A program made the position numbers and the translations under genes. DNA of 17,758 nt from CAZOHN01 sp964579325 (GTDB lineage: Bacteria > Pseudomonadota > Alphaproteobacteria > Rhodobacterales > Rhodobacteraceae). Each line of letters starts with the position of its first letter. The first letter of the stretch is position 1. Where the stretch lies: assembly GCA_964579325.1 (NCBI GenBank), contig CAZOHN010000055.1:1-17758 (forward strand), read 5' to 3'. The notes under the pieces were generated by a model. The model did not search any database and was not told the DNA's origin. It saw nothing but the letters and a program-made list of their open reading frames with translations. Shown piece after piece: positions 8,407-14,815 of the stretch.

Positions 8407-9227
8407 CGCATCGCCTCGGCGGGGACCGGGTCCATGTCGCGGTAATCCACGTTGTCGCCGGCCATGGCCCAGATGAAGGCATAGGACCCGGTGCCCGCGC
8501 CGCAGTGGATCGACCAGGGCGGCGAGAGTGCGGCCTCCTCGTTGGCGACGACGAGGTGGCGGGTTTCCTGCGGCTGGCCCATGAAGTGGAACACGCGGTT
8601 GGCCGGGGCAAGGTCGAAGTAGAGGTAGGCCTCCATCCGCCGATCGTGGACATGGGCGGGCATGGTGTTCCAGACCGAGCCGCCGTGGAAGCGCGTGTAG
8701 CCGAGCACGAGCTGGCAGGAGGGCATTACCTCGGGGTGGATGAACTGGTTGATGGTGCGGTGGTTTGCGGTTTCCGCGGCGCCCATCTCGAGGTGCTTGG
8801 CGTCCGCAAGGCGGATCAGCCGTGTGGGAAGGCGTTCGTGGGCGGGGGCGGAGAAGATCGCGAAGCGGCCCGCGCCGGACAACAGGATGCAGCCCGCGCC
8901 GCGCCCGATGTAGAGCACGTCGCCCTTGTCCATTGCGAACACGTCGCCCGCCGTCTCGACCGTGCCCGGGCCGCCGATGTTCACGATCCCGACTTCGCGG
9001 CGGTCGGTGAGGCAGGGGGTGCCGCACTCGACGACGTGATCGAGGCGCAAGGGCGTGCCGGCCGGCACCGCACCGCCCACGATCATCCGGTCGTAGTGGG
9101 TGTAGAGCAGGCGGATCTCGCCGGGGCGGAACAGCCCCTCACCGAGGAAGTTCGCCCGGAGCGCGGCGGTGTCCATGCCCCTGGCCTCGGTGGGCGAGAT
9201 CGCGGGGCGGGTTTCGACGGTGAGCAT
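8403..9227 (-). CDS. kduI: 5-keto-4-deoxyuronate isomerase (4-deoxy-L-threo-5-hexosulose-uronate ketol-isomerase)
   Basis: Cytoplasmic zinc-dependent cupin isomerase that converts 5-keto-4-deoxyuronate (DKI, also called DEH) to DKII. At 274 residues it is about the family length. The metal ligands are visible as H192 and H194 (PAHVHDRRMEAYLYF), E199 and H241 (WSIHCGAGTGSYAFIWAM), with the same spacing as in the E. coli enzyme. LFRPGEIRLLYTHYDRMIVGG near residues 32-52 is also typical. The ATG at 9227 follows AAAGGA at 6 bases. It lies 11 bases after kdgF and overlaps kduD by GTGA, so the three successive enzymes of the unsaturated-uronate route are contiguous. Confidence 0.96.
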   Translation of the reverse strand: MLTVETRPAISPTEARGMDTAALRANFLGEGLFRPGEIRLLYTHYDRMIVGGAVPAGTPLRLDHVVECGTPCLTDRREVGIVNIGGPGTVETAGDVFAMDKGDVLYIGRGAGCILLSGAGRFAIFSAPAHERLPTRLIRLADAKHLEMGAAETANHRTINQFIHPEVMPSCQLVLGYTRFHGGSVWNTMPAHVHDRRMEAYLYFDLAPANRVFHFMGQPQETRHLVVANEEAALSPPWSIHCGAGTGSYAFIWAMAGDNVDYRDMDPVPAEAMR

Positions 9228-9238
9228 CGGCGGTCCTT

Positions 9239-9544
9239 TCAGAGGAAGTCGTCGCGGCGCGGGGTGAAGCTGTCGATGAGGAGGCCGGCCTCGAGGCAGG
9301 TGCAGCCGTGGGTCTCTCCGCCAGGGATCACGAAGCTGTCGCCGGGGCCGACCTCGAAGCTGCGGGGGCCGACGGTAAAGCGGAAGCGGCCCTCGGCCAC
9401 GTAGGTGCCCTGGACGTGGGGGTGGCTGTGGGGCGGGCCTTCGGCGCCGGCTTCGAAGCGGAAGGCGACGGTCATCAGTTCGGGGGTTTCAGCGAGGACC
9501 TGGCGGGCGACGCCGGGGCCGGTGGTGACTTTGGGATAGGGCAT
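9239..9544 (-). CDS. kdgF: KdgF-like cupin, unsaturated uronate-to-keto form converting enzyme
   Basis: Small single-domain cupin of 101 residues. KdgF proteins speed the opening of 4,5-unsaturated monouronates (from pectin or alginate cleavage) to the linear keto form used by KduI. The metal-binding first cupin motif is PPHSHPHVQGTYVAEG (H39, H41, Q45) and the second is PGDSFVIPGGETHG (H79). The C-terminal LIDSFTPRRDDFL matches the KdgF ending, where the Asp (D91) and Arg (R97) are catalytic residues in studied members. The start at 9544 is supported by GAGAGG about 10 bases upstream. It sits between dctM and kduI, just before the enzyme that would use its product. A generic cupin name is the cautious alternative; context and C-terminal motif favour kdgF. 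Confidence 0.88.
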   Translation of the reverse strand: MPYPKVTTGPGVARQVLAETPELMTVAFRFEAGAEGPPHSHPHVQGTYVAEGRFRFTVGPRSFEVGPGDSFVIPGGETHGCTCLEAGLLIDSFTPRRDDFL

Positions 9545-9557
9545 CGGGCGGAGCCTC

Positions 9558-10838
9558 TCAGTGGAAGAGCGAGGGGAGCCAGAGCGACAGGCCGGGAATG
9601 TAGGTGACCAGCATCAGCGTGCCGAAGGCGGCGAGGTAGAAGGGCCAGATCGAGCGGATGACCTCGCCCACGCCGATGCGGCCCACCGCGCAGCCGACGA
9701 AGAGGACCGCGCCCACCGGCGGTGTGCAGAGGCCGATGCCGAGGTTCAGCACCATGATGACGCCGAAGTGCACCGGGTCGACCCCGAATGCGGTGGCGAC
9801 GGGCAGGAAGATCGGCGTGGTGATGACGATCAGCGGCGACATGTCCATGAACGTGCCGAGGACGAGCAGCGTGACGTTGATCATGAGCAGGATCACGATG
9901 GGGTTGTCGGACACATCCTGCATGAAGGCGATCATCGAGGTTGGCACGCGCAGGATGGCGAGGAGCCAGCCGAAGGCCGCGGCGCAGCCGATCACCATCA
10001 GCACCATCGCGGTCGTGCGGACGGCCGCGAAGGTGGCGGCGGTGAAGTTCGCCCAGGTCATCGTTCGGTAGGCGAGCGTGGTGACGAGGAGCGCGTAGAC
10101 GGCCGCGATGCAGGAGGATTCGGAGGCGGTGAACACGCCCGACCGGACGCCGCCGAAGATGATGGCGATGAGCAGGATGCCGGGGATGGCGTTGAGGAGG
10201 AGACCGCCGACGGCAGACCAGCCGGGGAAGTCGTCGGTCGGGTAATTGCGCCGCCTCGCCACGAACCACGCGGTGATCATGAGCGAGATCGCGAGGATCA
10301 GGCCCGGAAGGATACCGGCGGTGAAGAGGTCGGCGATCGAGATCCGCCCGCCGCCGGCGATGGAGTAGATGATCATGTTGTGGCTGGGCGGGATCATCAG
10401 CGCGATGATCGAGGAGACGACGGTGATGTTCACCGCGTAGTCGACGCCGTAGCCGCGGGCCTTCATCTGCGGGACCATCAGCCCGCCGATGGCGGAGGCA
10501 TCTGCTGCGGCCGAGCCCGAGATGCCGCCGAAGAGCACCGAGGCGGAGATGTTGACCTGGCCGAGGCCGCCGCGCATGTGCCCGACGAGACCGCCTGCCA
10601 GTGCCACGAGCCGGCGGGCGATGTCGCCGCGCACCATGAGTTCGCCCGCGAAGATGAAGAACGGGATTGCCATCAGGGCGAAGACCGAAACGCCGGAATT
10701 CAGGCGCTGGAACACCACGACGGGCGGCAGGTCCATGTAGAGGATCGTGGCGAAGGAGGCCACGCCGAGGCAGAAGGCGACGGGTGTTCCGATGAGGAGG
10801 AGGAGCGAGAAGCTGCCGAAGAGGATCCAGAGTTCCAT
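9558..10838 (-). CDS. dctM: TRAP transporter large permease subunit (DctM family)
   Basis: Large membrane subunit of a tripartite ATP-independent periplasmic transporter, which uses the sodium or proton gradient for solute uptake. The 426 residues match the usual DctM length, with about 12 hydrophobic segments. Family motifs include IPFFIFAGELM (58-68), GGISGSAAADASAIGG (104-119) and MIPPSHNMIIYS (148-159). The ATG at 10838 lies 4 bases after the dctQ stop, with GAGG about 9 bases upstream. It is followed 13 bases later by kdgF. The substrate is not readable from the permease; a uronate is inferred because every other gene in the operon is for uronate catabolism. Confidence 0.95.
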   Translation of the reverse strand: MELWILFGSFSLLLLIGTPVAFCLGVASFATILYMDLPPVVVFQRLNSGVSVFALMAIPFFIFAGELMVRGDIARRLVALAGGLVGHMRGGLGQVNISASVLFGGISGSAAADASAIGGLMVPQMKARGYGVDYAVNITVVSSIIALMIPPSHNMIIYSIAGGGRISIADLFTAGILPGLILAISLMITAWFVARRRNYPTDDFPGWSAVGGLLLNAIPGILLIAIIFGGVRSGVFTASESSCIAAVYALLVTTLAYRTMTWANFTAATFAAVRTTAMVLMVIGCAAAFGWLLAILRVPTSMIAFMQDVSDNPIVILLMINVTLLVLGTFMDMSPLIVITTPIFLPVATAFGVDPVHFGVIMVLNLGIGLCTPPVGAVLFVGCAVGRIGVGEVIRSIWPFYLAAFGTLMLVTYIPGLSLWLPSLFH

Positions 10839-10842
10839 CGCG

Positions 10843-11364
10843 TCACGCCTCGGCGGGGGCGTCGCCGAAGCGCGCGGTGGGAAGTCCCGCCGCGCGGCGG
10901 GCGAGGCGTTCGAGCGAGAAGACCACGATCAGGATGCCGCCGCCGACGATGGGCGCGAAGTCGATGGCGCCGGTGACGCCGAGCGAGGGCAGCTTGATGC
11001 CCCAGGCCGAGGAGGCGAGCTGGCTGCCGAACCAGACCATGCCCACGCCGAAGGCGCCGACGACGACGTCGGAGACCGAGAAGAGCCAGAGTTTCGCGCG
11101 GGGCGGCAGCAGGATGATGAGGATGTCGAAGGAGAGGTGGTAGCCCTCGCGGATGCCGACCGCGGCGCCGAGGAAGATGAACCAGCCCATCAGGATGACC
11201 GCGAGCGGTTCCGACCAGATGATCGAGGAGTTCAGCCCGTAGCGGAACATCACCTGCGCCGCGATCACGCCCGTCATGAGGACGAGCGCGCTGCCGGCGA
11301 GCCAGAGCGCGGCGGTCGCCACGCGGCCGAGCACCTGTGCCACCGCTTCCATCGTCTTCTGCAC
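10843..11364 (-). CDS. dctQ: TRAP transporter small permease subunit (DctQ family)
   Basis: Small four-helix membrane subunit of the TRAP transporter, pairing with DctM. The 173-residue product has helices near 15-37, 50-70, 90-112 and 130-152. The family-typical stretch is MFRYGLNSSIIWSEPLAVIL, followed by GAAVGIREGYHLSFDIL. The open frame continues upstream to 11493, but that part translates the GC-rich repeat region and is not protein-like. I chose GTG at 11364, with AGGA 8 bases upstream; the ATG at 11352 is the alternative and would remove four residues, but has a poorer ribosome site. It is separated from dctP by about 195 bases of structured DNA, unlike the other tightly packed genes of the operon. 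Confidence 0.9.
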   Translation of the reverse strand: MQKTMEAVAQVLGRVATAALWLAGSALVLMTGVIAAQVMFRYGLNSSIIWSEPLAVILMGWFIFLGAAVGIREGYHLSFDILIILLPPRAKLWLFSVSDVVVGAFGVGMVWFGSQLASSAWGIKLPSLGVTGAIDFAPIVGGGILIVVFSLERLARRAAGLPTARFGDAPAEA

Positions 11365-11416
11365 GTCGCTGGTCCTGTCCTGTGGTGGCTGGAGCGGAGC
11401 TTTCGGGATCGGTGCT

Positions 11417-11439
11417 TCCCTCCCCCTCGAGGGGAGGGA
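11417..11439. repeat. GC-rich hairpin repeat, copy A
   Basis: TCCCTCCCCC, loop TCGA, then GGGGAGGGA, a near-perfect inverted repeat with one bulged C. It is followed by GGGCGGCGCCC, which also ends the third copy near 15801-15811. It lies about 50 bases upstream of the dctQ start, in the dctP-dctQ gap. Confidence 0.65.
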
Positions 11440-11467
11440 GGGCGGCGCCCGTTCGCATGTGGTGGGA

Positions 11468-11491
11468 CCCCCCCACCCCCATCCCCTCCCC
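11468..11491 (-). other. Potential G-quadruplex motif in the dctP-dctQ transcript
   Basis: On the minus (sense) strand the run reads G4-A-G4-AT-G5-T-G7, four G-tracts of at least four with loops of one, two and one bases. This fits the standard G-quadruplex pattern well. The first two G-tracts are also the right arm of hairpin copy B, so quadruplex and hairpin would compete. Folding is inferred. Confidence 0.5.
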
Positions 11492-11505
11492 ACGAGGGGG
11501 AGGGG
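11483..11505. repeat. GC-rich hairpin repeat, copy B
   Basis: CCCCTCCCC (11483-11491), loop ACGA, then GGGGGAGGGG (11496-11505), forming a nine-base stem. It is followed by GGCGCC. The core with its ACGA loop recurs at 15761-15785, and a close variant lies at 11417-11439, so this is a local repeat family. Its left arm is also part of the C-tract run at 11468-11491. Confidence 0.7.
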
Positions 11506-11506
11506 A

Positions 11507-11532
11507 GGCGCCCCGTTTCAGGCCGGGGCGCC
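11507..11532 (-). terminator. GC stem-loop just after dctP (attenuator or mRNA stabiliser)
   Basis: A perfect 9-base inverted repeat, GGCGCCCCG / CGGGGCGCC, with an 8-base loop, begins 27 bases after the dctP stop on the transcribed strand. No U-tract follows, so full intrinsic termination is doubtful. Such hairpins between a binding-protein gene and its permease genes commonly protect the upstream mRNA or reduce downstream transcription. That role is inferred here. Confidence 0.55.
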
Positions 11533-11559
11533 GGGAGGAGCGGGCAGGCTACCGGGTGG

Positions 11560-12543
11560 TCACTCGGTGGCCTGGATCCGGGTCACGAGGTCCTGGAGCC
11601 GGGGCGTGCCCGCGTGCTTCTGGTAGACCGGAACCATCGCCTCGATGAACGGGGTCTTGTCGATCTCCTCGACGATCTGGACGCCGGCCGCGCGGACCTT
11701 GGCTTCCGATTCCGCCTCGCGCGCGGCCCAGAGCTCGCGGTTCACGGGAATCGAGTCCTTGGCGGCCTGGCGGACGAGAGCCTGGTCCTCAGGCGAAAGC
11801 TTGTCCCAGCTGACCTTCGACATCACCAGCACTTCCGGCACGATCAGGTGCTGGTTCAGAGTGTAGTAGCCCGCAACCTCGAAGTGGCCCGAGGATTCGA
11901 ACGAGGGCCAGTTGTTCTCGGCGCCGTCGATGACGCCGGTCTGGATCGCGGAATAGACCTCGCCGTAGGGCATCGGCGTGGCGTTGGCGCCGAGCGCGGT
12001 CATCATGTCGACGAAGACGTCGGACTGCATGACGCGGATCTTCATGCCGGCGAGGTCCTCGATCGAGGTGATCGGTTTTTCGCGGTTGTAGAACGAGCGC
12101 GAGCCGCCGTCGTAGTAGGCGAGGCCAACGAAGCCGTGGGGTTCGAAGGCGGCGAGGATCTCGTCGCCCACGGGGCCGTCCATCACGCGGTGCATGTGAT
12201 CGGTTCCGCGGAAGATGAAGGGCAGCGAGACGACCTTGGTTTCCTCGATGATGTTGTTGAACGGGCCCATCGAGACGCGGTTGAAGTCGATCACGCCGAA
12301 CTTGGTCTGTTCGATGGTGTCCTTCTCCTCGCCGAGCTGGGCGGAGTGGAACACCTCGACGCACATGCGGCCGCCCGAGCGCTCCTTGAGAATCTCGCCC
12401 ATGTGGACGACCGCGGCGACGGTGGGGTAGCCGTCGGGGTGGGTGTCGGACGACTTGAAGGTGATCTCGCATTCCGCGAAGGCCGCGCCCGCGAAGGCGA
12501 CGGACGCCAGCAGGGCTGCGGCGAGGGGTCTGACGTGTTTCAT
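11560..12543 (-). CDS. dctP: TRAP transporter periplasmic solute-binding protein (DctP family)
   Basis: Periplasmic binding protein that captures the substrate and delivers it to DctQM. The 327 residues begin with a clear Sec signal peptide (KHVR, then a hydrophobic Ala/Leu core) with probable cleavage after A23 (AFA|E). The DctP fold is shown by FKSSDTHPDGYPTVAAV near the mature N-terminus, LGEEKDTIEQTKFGVIDF, the ligand-arginine region DLAGMKIRVMQSD, and TGVIDGAENNWPSFESSGHF. The ATG at 12543 follows GGAGGAG at 8 bases. It lies 27 bases after uxaC. The ligand is probably a hexuronate or an unsaturated uronate; this is inferred from the operon. Stem-loops right after the stop may let its mRNA accumulate above that of dctQM. 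Confidence 0.95.
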   Translation of the reverse strand: MKHVRPLAAALLASVAFAGAAFAECEITFKSSDTHPDGYPTVAAVVHMGEILKERSGGRMCVEVFHSAQLGEEKDTIEQTKFGVIDFNRVSMGPFNNIIEETKVVSLPFIFRGTDHMHRVMDGPVGDEILAAFEPHGFVGLAYYDGGSRSFYNREKPITSIEDLAGMKIRVMQSDVFVDMMTALGANATPMPYGEVYSAIQTGVIDGAENNWPSFESSGHFEVAGYYTLNQHLIVPEVLVMSKVSWDKLSPEDQALVRQAAKDSIPVNRELWAAREAESEAKVRAAGVQIVEEIDKTPFIEAMVPVYQKHAGTPRLQDLVTRIQATE

Positions 12544-12570
12544 CTGGTGGTCTCCTCCCGTTGGTGGCTC

Positions 12571-13977
12571 TCAGAGCCGATAGGCTTGTTTCGCAAGCCG
12601 GTAGGCGAGGTCGTGGGCGACCTCATGGGCCTCGTCCTCGGCAAGCCGCCCCGTGGCGACCAGCGTGGCGAGGTAGGCGCAGTCGACCCGGCGCGCGACG
12701 TCGTGGCGGGCGGGGATCGACAGGTAGGCCCGGGTGTCGTCGTTGAAGCCGACGGTGTTGTAGAAGCCCGCGGTCTCGGTCGTCATCTCGCGGAAGCGGC
12801 GCATACCCTCGGGGCTGTCGTGGAACCACCAGGCGGGGCCAAGCTTGAGCGCGGGCCAGGCCCCGGCGAGGGGGGCAAGCTCGCGGGCATAGGAGGTCTC
12901 GTCGAGGGTGAACACGATGACGGAGAGGCGCGGGTCCATGCCGTGGGCGTTCAGGAGCGGGCGCAGCGCGGCCACGTAGTCGGTGCGGCCGGGGATGTCG
13001 AAGCCCTTGTCGCGGCCGTGCGCGGCGAGGACGGCCGCGTTGTGGTTGCGGCGCGAGCCGGGGTGGATCTGCAGGACGAGGCCGTCGTCGAGGCTCATCC
13101 GTGCCATCTCGGTGAGCATCTGGCCGCGGAAGACGTCGGCTTCCTCGGGCGTGCAGGTGCCGCGGAGGGCCTTGGCGAAGAGGGCGGCGGCATCGGCCTG
13201 GGGCAGGTCCTCGGTGCGGGCGGTGGCGTGGCCGTGGTCGGAGGAGGTGCAGCCGAAGTCCTTGAAATACGCGCGGCGCGTGCGGTGGGCGGCGAGGTAG
13301 CCCGCCCAGGACGCGGCGTCCTCGCCGGTGATGTCGGCCAGGGCCTCGATGTTCTGCGCGAAGCCGGGGAACTCGGGGTCCACCACGGCGTCGGGGCGGT
13401 AGGCGGGGAGGACCCGGCCGTGCCAGCCGCTCTCGCGGATCATCCGGTGCCACTTCAGGTCGTCGAGCGCGCTGTCGGTGGTTGAGATCACCTCGATCCC
13501 GAAGCGGTCATAGAGCGCGCGCGGGCGGAAGGCGGGGGTCGCGAGCGCCTCGGAGATGCGGTCGTAGTAGGCGTCGGCGGTGGCGGAGGAAAGGCGGGTG
13601 TCGAAGCCGAACACCGTCTCGAAGGCGTGGTCGAGCCAGAGGCGCGAGGGGGTGCCGCGGAACAGGTGGTAGCTCTCGGCGAAGCGGCGCCAGATGGTGC
13701 GGCCATCCGTTTCGGTCGGGCCGCCGTCGGAGCGGGGCACGCCGAGGTCGGTCAGCGGGATGCCCTGCGAGCAGAGCATCCGGAAGACGTAATGGTCGGG
13801 CGTGACGAAAAGCTGGGCGGGGTCGGGGAAGGGCGCGTCTTCGGCATACCAGCGCGGGTCGGTGTGGCCGTGGGGGCTGACGATGGGGAGGTCGCGGACC
13901 TGCGCGTAGAGCGCGCGGGCGATGCCGCGGCTGGCCTCGTCGGTCGGAAACAGGCGGTCTTGGTGCAGCAGTGCCAC
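12571..13977 (-). CDS. uxaC: Glucuronate (uronate) isomerase
   Basis: Cytoplasmic metal-dependent aldose-ketose isomerase (amidohydrolase superfamily) that converts D-glucuronate to D-fructuronate, and galacturonate to tagaturonate. The 468 residues match the family length. The N-terminal metal motif is SPHGHTDPRWY (H36, H38). Other typical stretches are LVLQIHPGSRRNHN, IVFTLDETSYARELAPLAG, LGPAWWFHDSPEGMRRFRE and VGFNDDTRAYLSIPARHDVARR. The start is GTG at 13977, with GGGAGG about 7 bases upstream. It is the first gene of the catabolic operon and diverges from the gntR regulator across a 139-base gap holding a probable operator. Only uxuB/uxuA, not uxaB/uxaA, accompany it, so glucuronate is the more likely substrate here. 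Confidence 0.96.
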   Translation of the reverse strand: MALLHQDRLFPTDEASRGIARALYAQVRDLPIVSPHGHTDPRWYAEDAPFPDPAQLFVTPDHYVFRMLCSQGIPLTDLGVPRSDGGPTETDGRTIWRRFAESYHLFRGTPSRLWLDHAFETVFGFDTRLSSATADAYYDRISEALATPAFRPRALYDRFGIEVISTTDSALDDLKWHRMIRESGWHGRVLPAYRPDAVVDPEFPGFAQNIEALADITGEDAASWAGYLAAHRTRRAYFKDFGCTSSDHGHATARTEDLPQADAAALFAKALRGTCTPEEADVFRGQMLTEMARMSLDDGLVLQIHPGSRRNHNAAVLAAHGRDKGFDIPGRTDYVAALRPLLNAHGMDPRLSVIVFTLDETSYARELAPLAGAWPALKLGPAWWFHDSPEGMRRFREMTTETAGFYNTVGFNDDTRAYLSIPARHDVARRVDCAYLATLVATGRLAEDEAHEVAHDLAYRLAKQAYRL

Positions 13978-14018
13978 CTGTCACCCTCCCCCGGCGCGGT
14001 GCTGTCATTGTTGCCCCG

Positions 14019-14047
14019 ACCATGCGGCGCGATTCTCGTCTAGTCAA
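14019..14047 (-). promoter_or_regulatory. Possible promoter of the uxaC-dctPQM-kdgF-kduID-uxuBA operon
   Basis: On the minus strand TTGACT (14047-14042) is followed after 17 bases by CATGGT (14024-14019). The -35 box is good and the -10 box poor. It overlaps the left arm of the inverted repeat, so binding of the regulator there would block transcription of uxaC. The -10 assignment is the weak point. Confidence 0.3.
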
Positions 14048-14063
14048 CTGATATTCTAGTTGA
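14044..14063. promoter_or_regulatory. Probable operator of the GntR/FCD regulator (inverted repeat)
   Basis: A perfect inverted repeat TCAACT-N8-AGTTGA lies in the uxaC/gntR divergent gap, in an AT-rich island that stands out from the GC-rich surroundings. CTAGT also occurs twice (14040-14044 and 14056-14060) at a 16-base step. Size, symmetry and position between regulator and target operon fit a dimeric GntR-type binding site. It overlaps the likely -35 elements of both divergent promoters, which would allow dual repression and autoregulation. Binding is inferred. Confidence 0.6.
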
Positions 14064-14088
14064 TGGATTTCGATGTCGCCGCTAACGT
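14060..14088 (+). promoter_or_regulatory. Possible promoter of gntR-kdgK
   Basis: TTGATG at 14060-14065 and TAACGT at 14083-14088 are 17 bases apart and resemble sigma-70 -35 and -10 boxes, the -10 only weakly. The start codon at 14117 would follow about 20 bases after the expected transcription start. The -35 box overlaps the right arm of the inverted repeat, consistent with autorepression. Confidence 0.35.
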
Positions 14089-14116
14089 CCTGAGAAAGGG
14101 CCGGGGAGGTGCAGGG

Positions 14117-14815
14117 ATGGAGATGAAGGGGGCGCTGCGCGTGCTGGAGCCGATCCAGCGCCCGTCCGTCGCCGATTCGGTCTTCGACGAGCTGCACCGG
14201 CAGATCCTGCGGCTCGACCTGCCGCCGGGGACGAAGATGTCGGAGGCCGAGGTGGCGAAGGCGCTGGGCGTGTCGCGCCAGCCGGTGCGGGATGCGTTCT
14301 ACCGGCTGTCGAAGCTGGGGTTCCTGACGATCCGGCCGCAGCGGGCGACCACGGTTTCGGCGATCTCGGAGAAGGCGGTGATGCAGGCGCGGTTCATCCG
14401 CGCGGCGATCGAGATGGAGACGGCGCGGGAGGCCTGCGCGGTGTTGGGAGCCGACGACTGGGCGGCGCTGGAGGCGAACCTTTCGGCGCAGGAGGGCGCG
14501 GTGCGTGCGCGAGACCCCGAGGCCTTCCATCGGCTCGACGACCAGTTCCACCGGGAGATCTGCGAGCGGGCGGGCAAGGGGTTCGCCTGGGACCAGATCC
14601 GCGAGACCAAGGCGCACATGGACCGGGTGCGGTTCCTGTCGCTCTCGTTCGCGTCGGAGCGGGCCTTCGAGGAGCACAAGGCGATCCTCGCGGCGATCCG
14701 CGACCGCGACGGGGCGCGGGCGGCCGAGATGGTGCGGCTGCACCTGTCGCGGATCATCGACCAGATCGTGCGGATCCGGGCCGAGAATGCACCCTACTTC
14801 GCGGAGGAGGGATGA
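14117..14815 (+). CDS. GntR-family transcriptional regulator, FCD (FadR/UxuR-like) type
   Basis: Probable regulator of the divergent uronate operon and of kdgK. The 232 residues have an N-terminal winged helix (about 13-80; helix-turn-helix MSEAEVAKALGVSRQPVRDA at 41-60) and an all-helical FCD effector domain (about 85-225). FCD metal-ligand positions are visible: D141 and H145 (LDDQFHREI), H187 (EEHKAI) and H209 (RLHL). I chose ATG 14117, with GGAGG at 14105-14109, 7 bases upstream; earlier in-frame TTG 14060 and ATG 14063 fall in the probable operator and lack a ribosome site. The effector is unknown; a hexuronate or KDG is likely by analogy with UxuR/ExuR and KdgR. It overlaps kdgK by ATGA. 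Confidence 0.92.
   Translation: MEMKGALRVLEPIQRPSVADSVFDELHRQILRLDLPPGTKMSEAEVAKALGVSRQPVRDAFYRLSKLGFLTIRPQRATTVSAISEKAVMQARFIRAAIEMETAREACAVLGADDWAALEANLSAQEGAVRARDPEAFHRLDDQFHREICERAGKGFAWDQIRETKAHMDRVRFLSLSFASERAFEEHKAILAAIRDRDGARAAEMVRLHLSRIIDQIVRIRAENAPYFAEEG

Noticed and set aside
8407..9027. Long upstream extension of the kduD frame
   Set aside because: It reads through kduI in the wrong frame and is Arg/His/Pro-rich. The SDR fold starts just after GTG 8406.
11365..11493. Upstream extension of the dctQ frame to ATG 11493
   Set aside because: It translates the GC hairpin repeats and does not resemble the DctQ N-terminus. A start with a ribosome site exists at 11364.
11400..11560. CRISPR array or insertion-sequence end in the repetitive dctP-dctQ gap
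   Set aside because: The repeats are few, imperfect and palindromic with no regular spacers; no transposase or target-site duplication is seen.
10747..13485. A 912-codon open frame on the plus strand opposite dctQ, dctP and uxaC
   Set aside because: It is Gly/Asp/Glu/His/Arg-rich, low-complexity translation with no family motif, opposite three well-recognised genes and across the hairpin repeats. High GC at third codon positions removes stops from this antisense frame.
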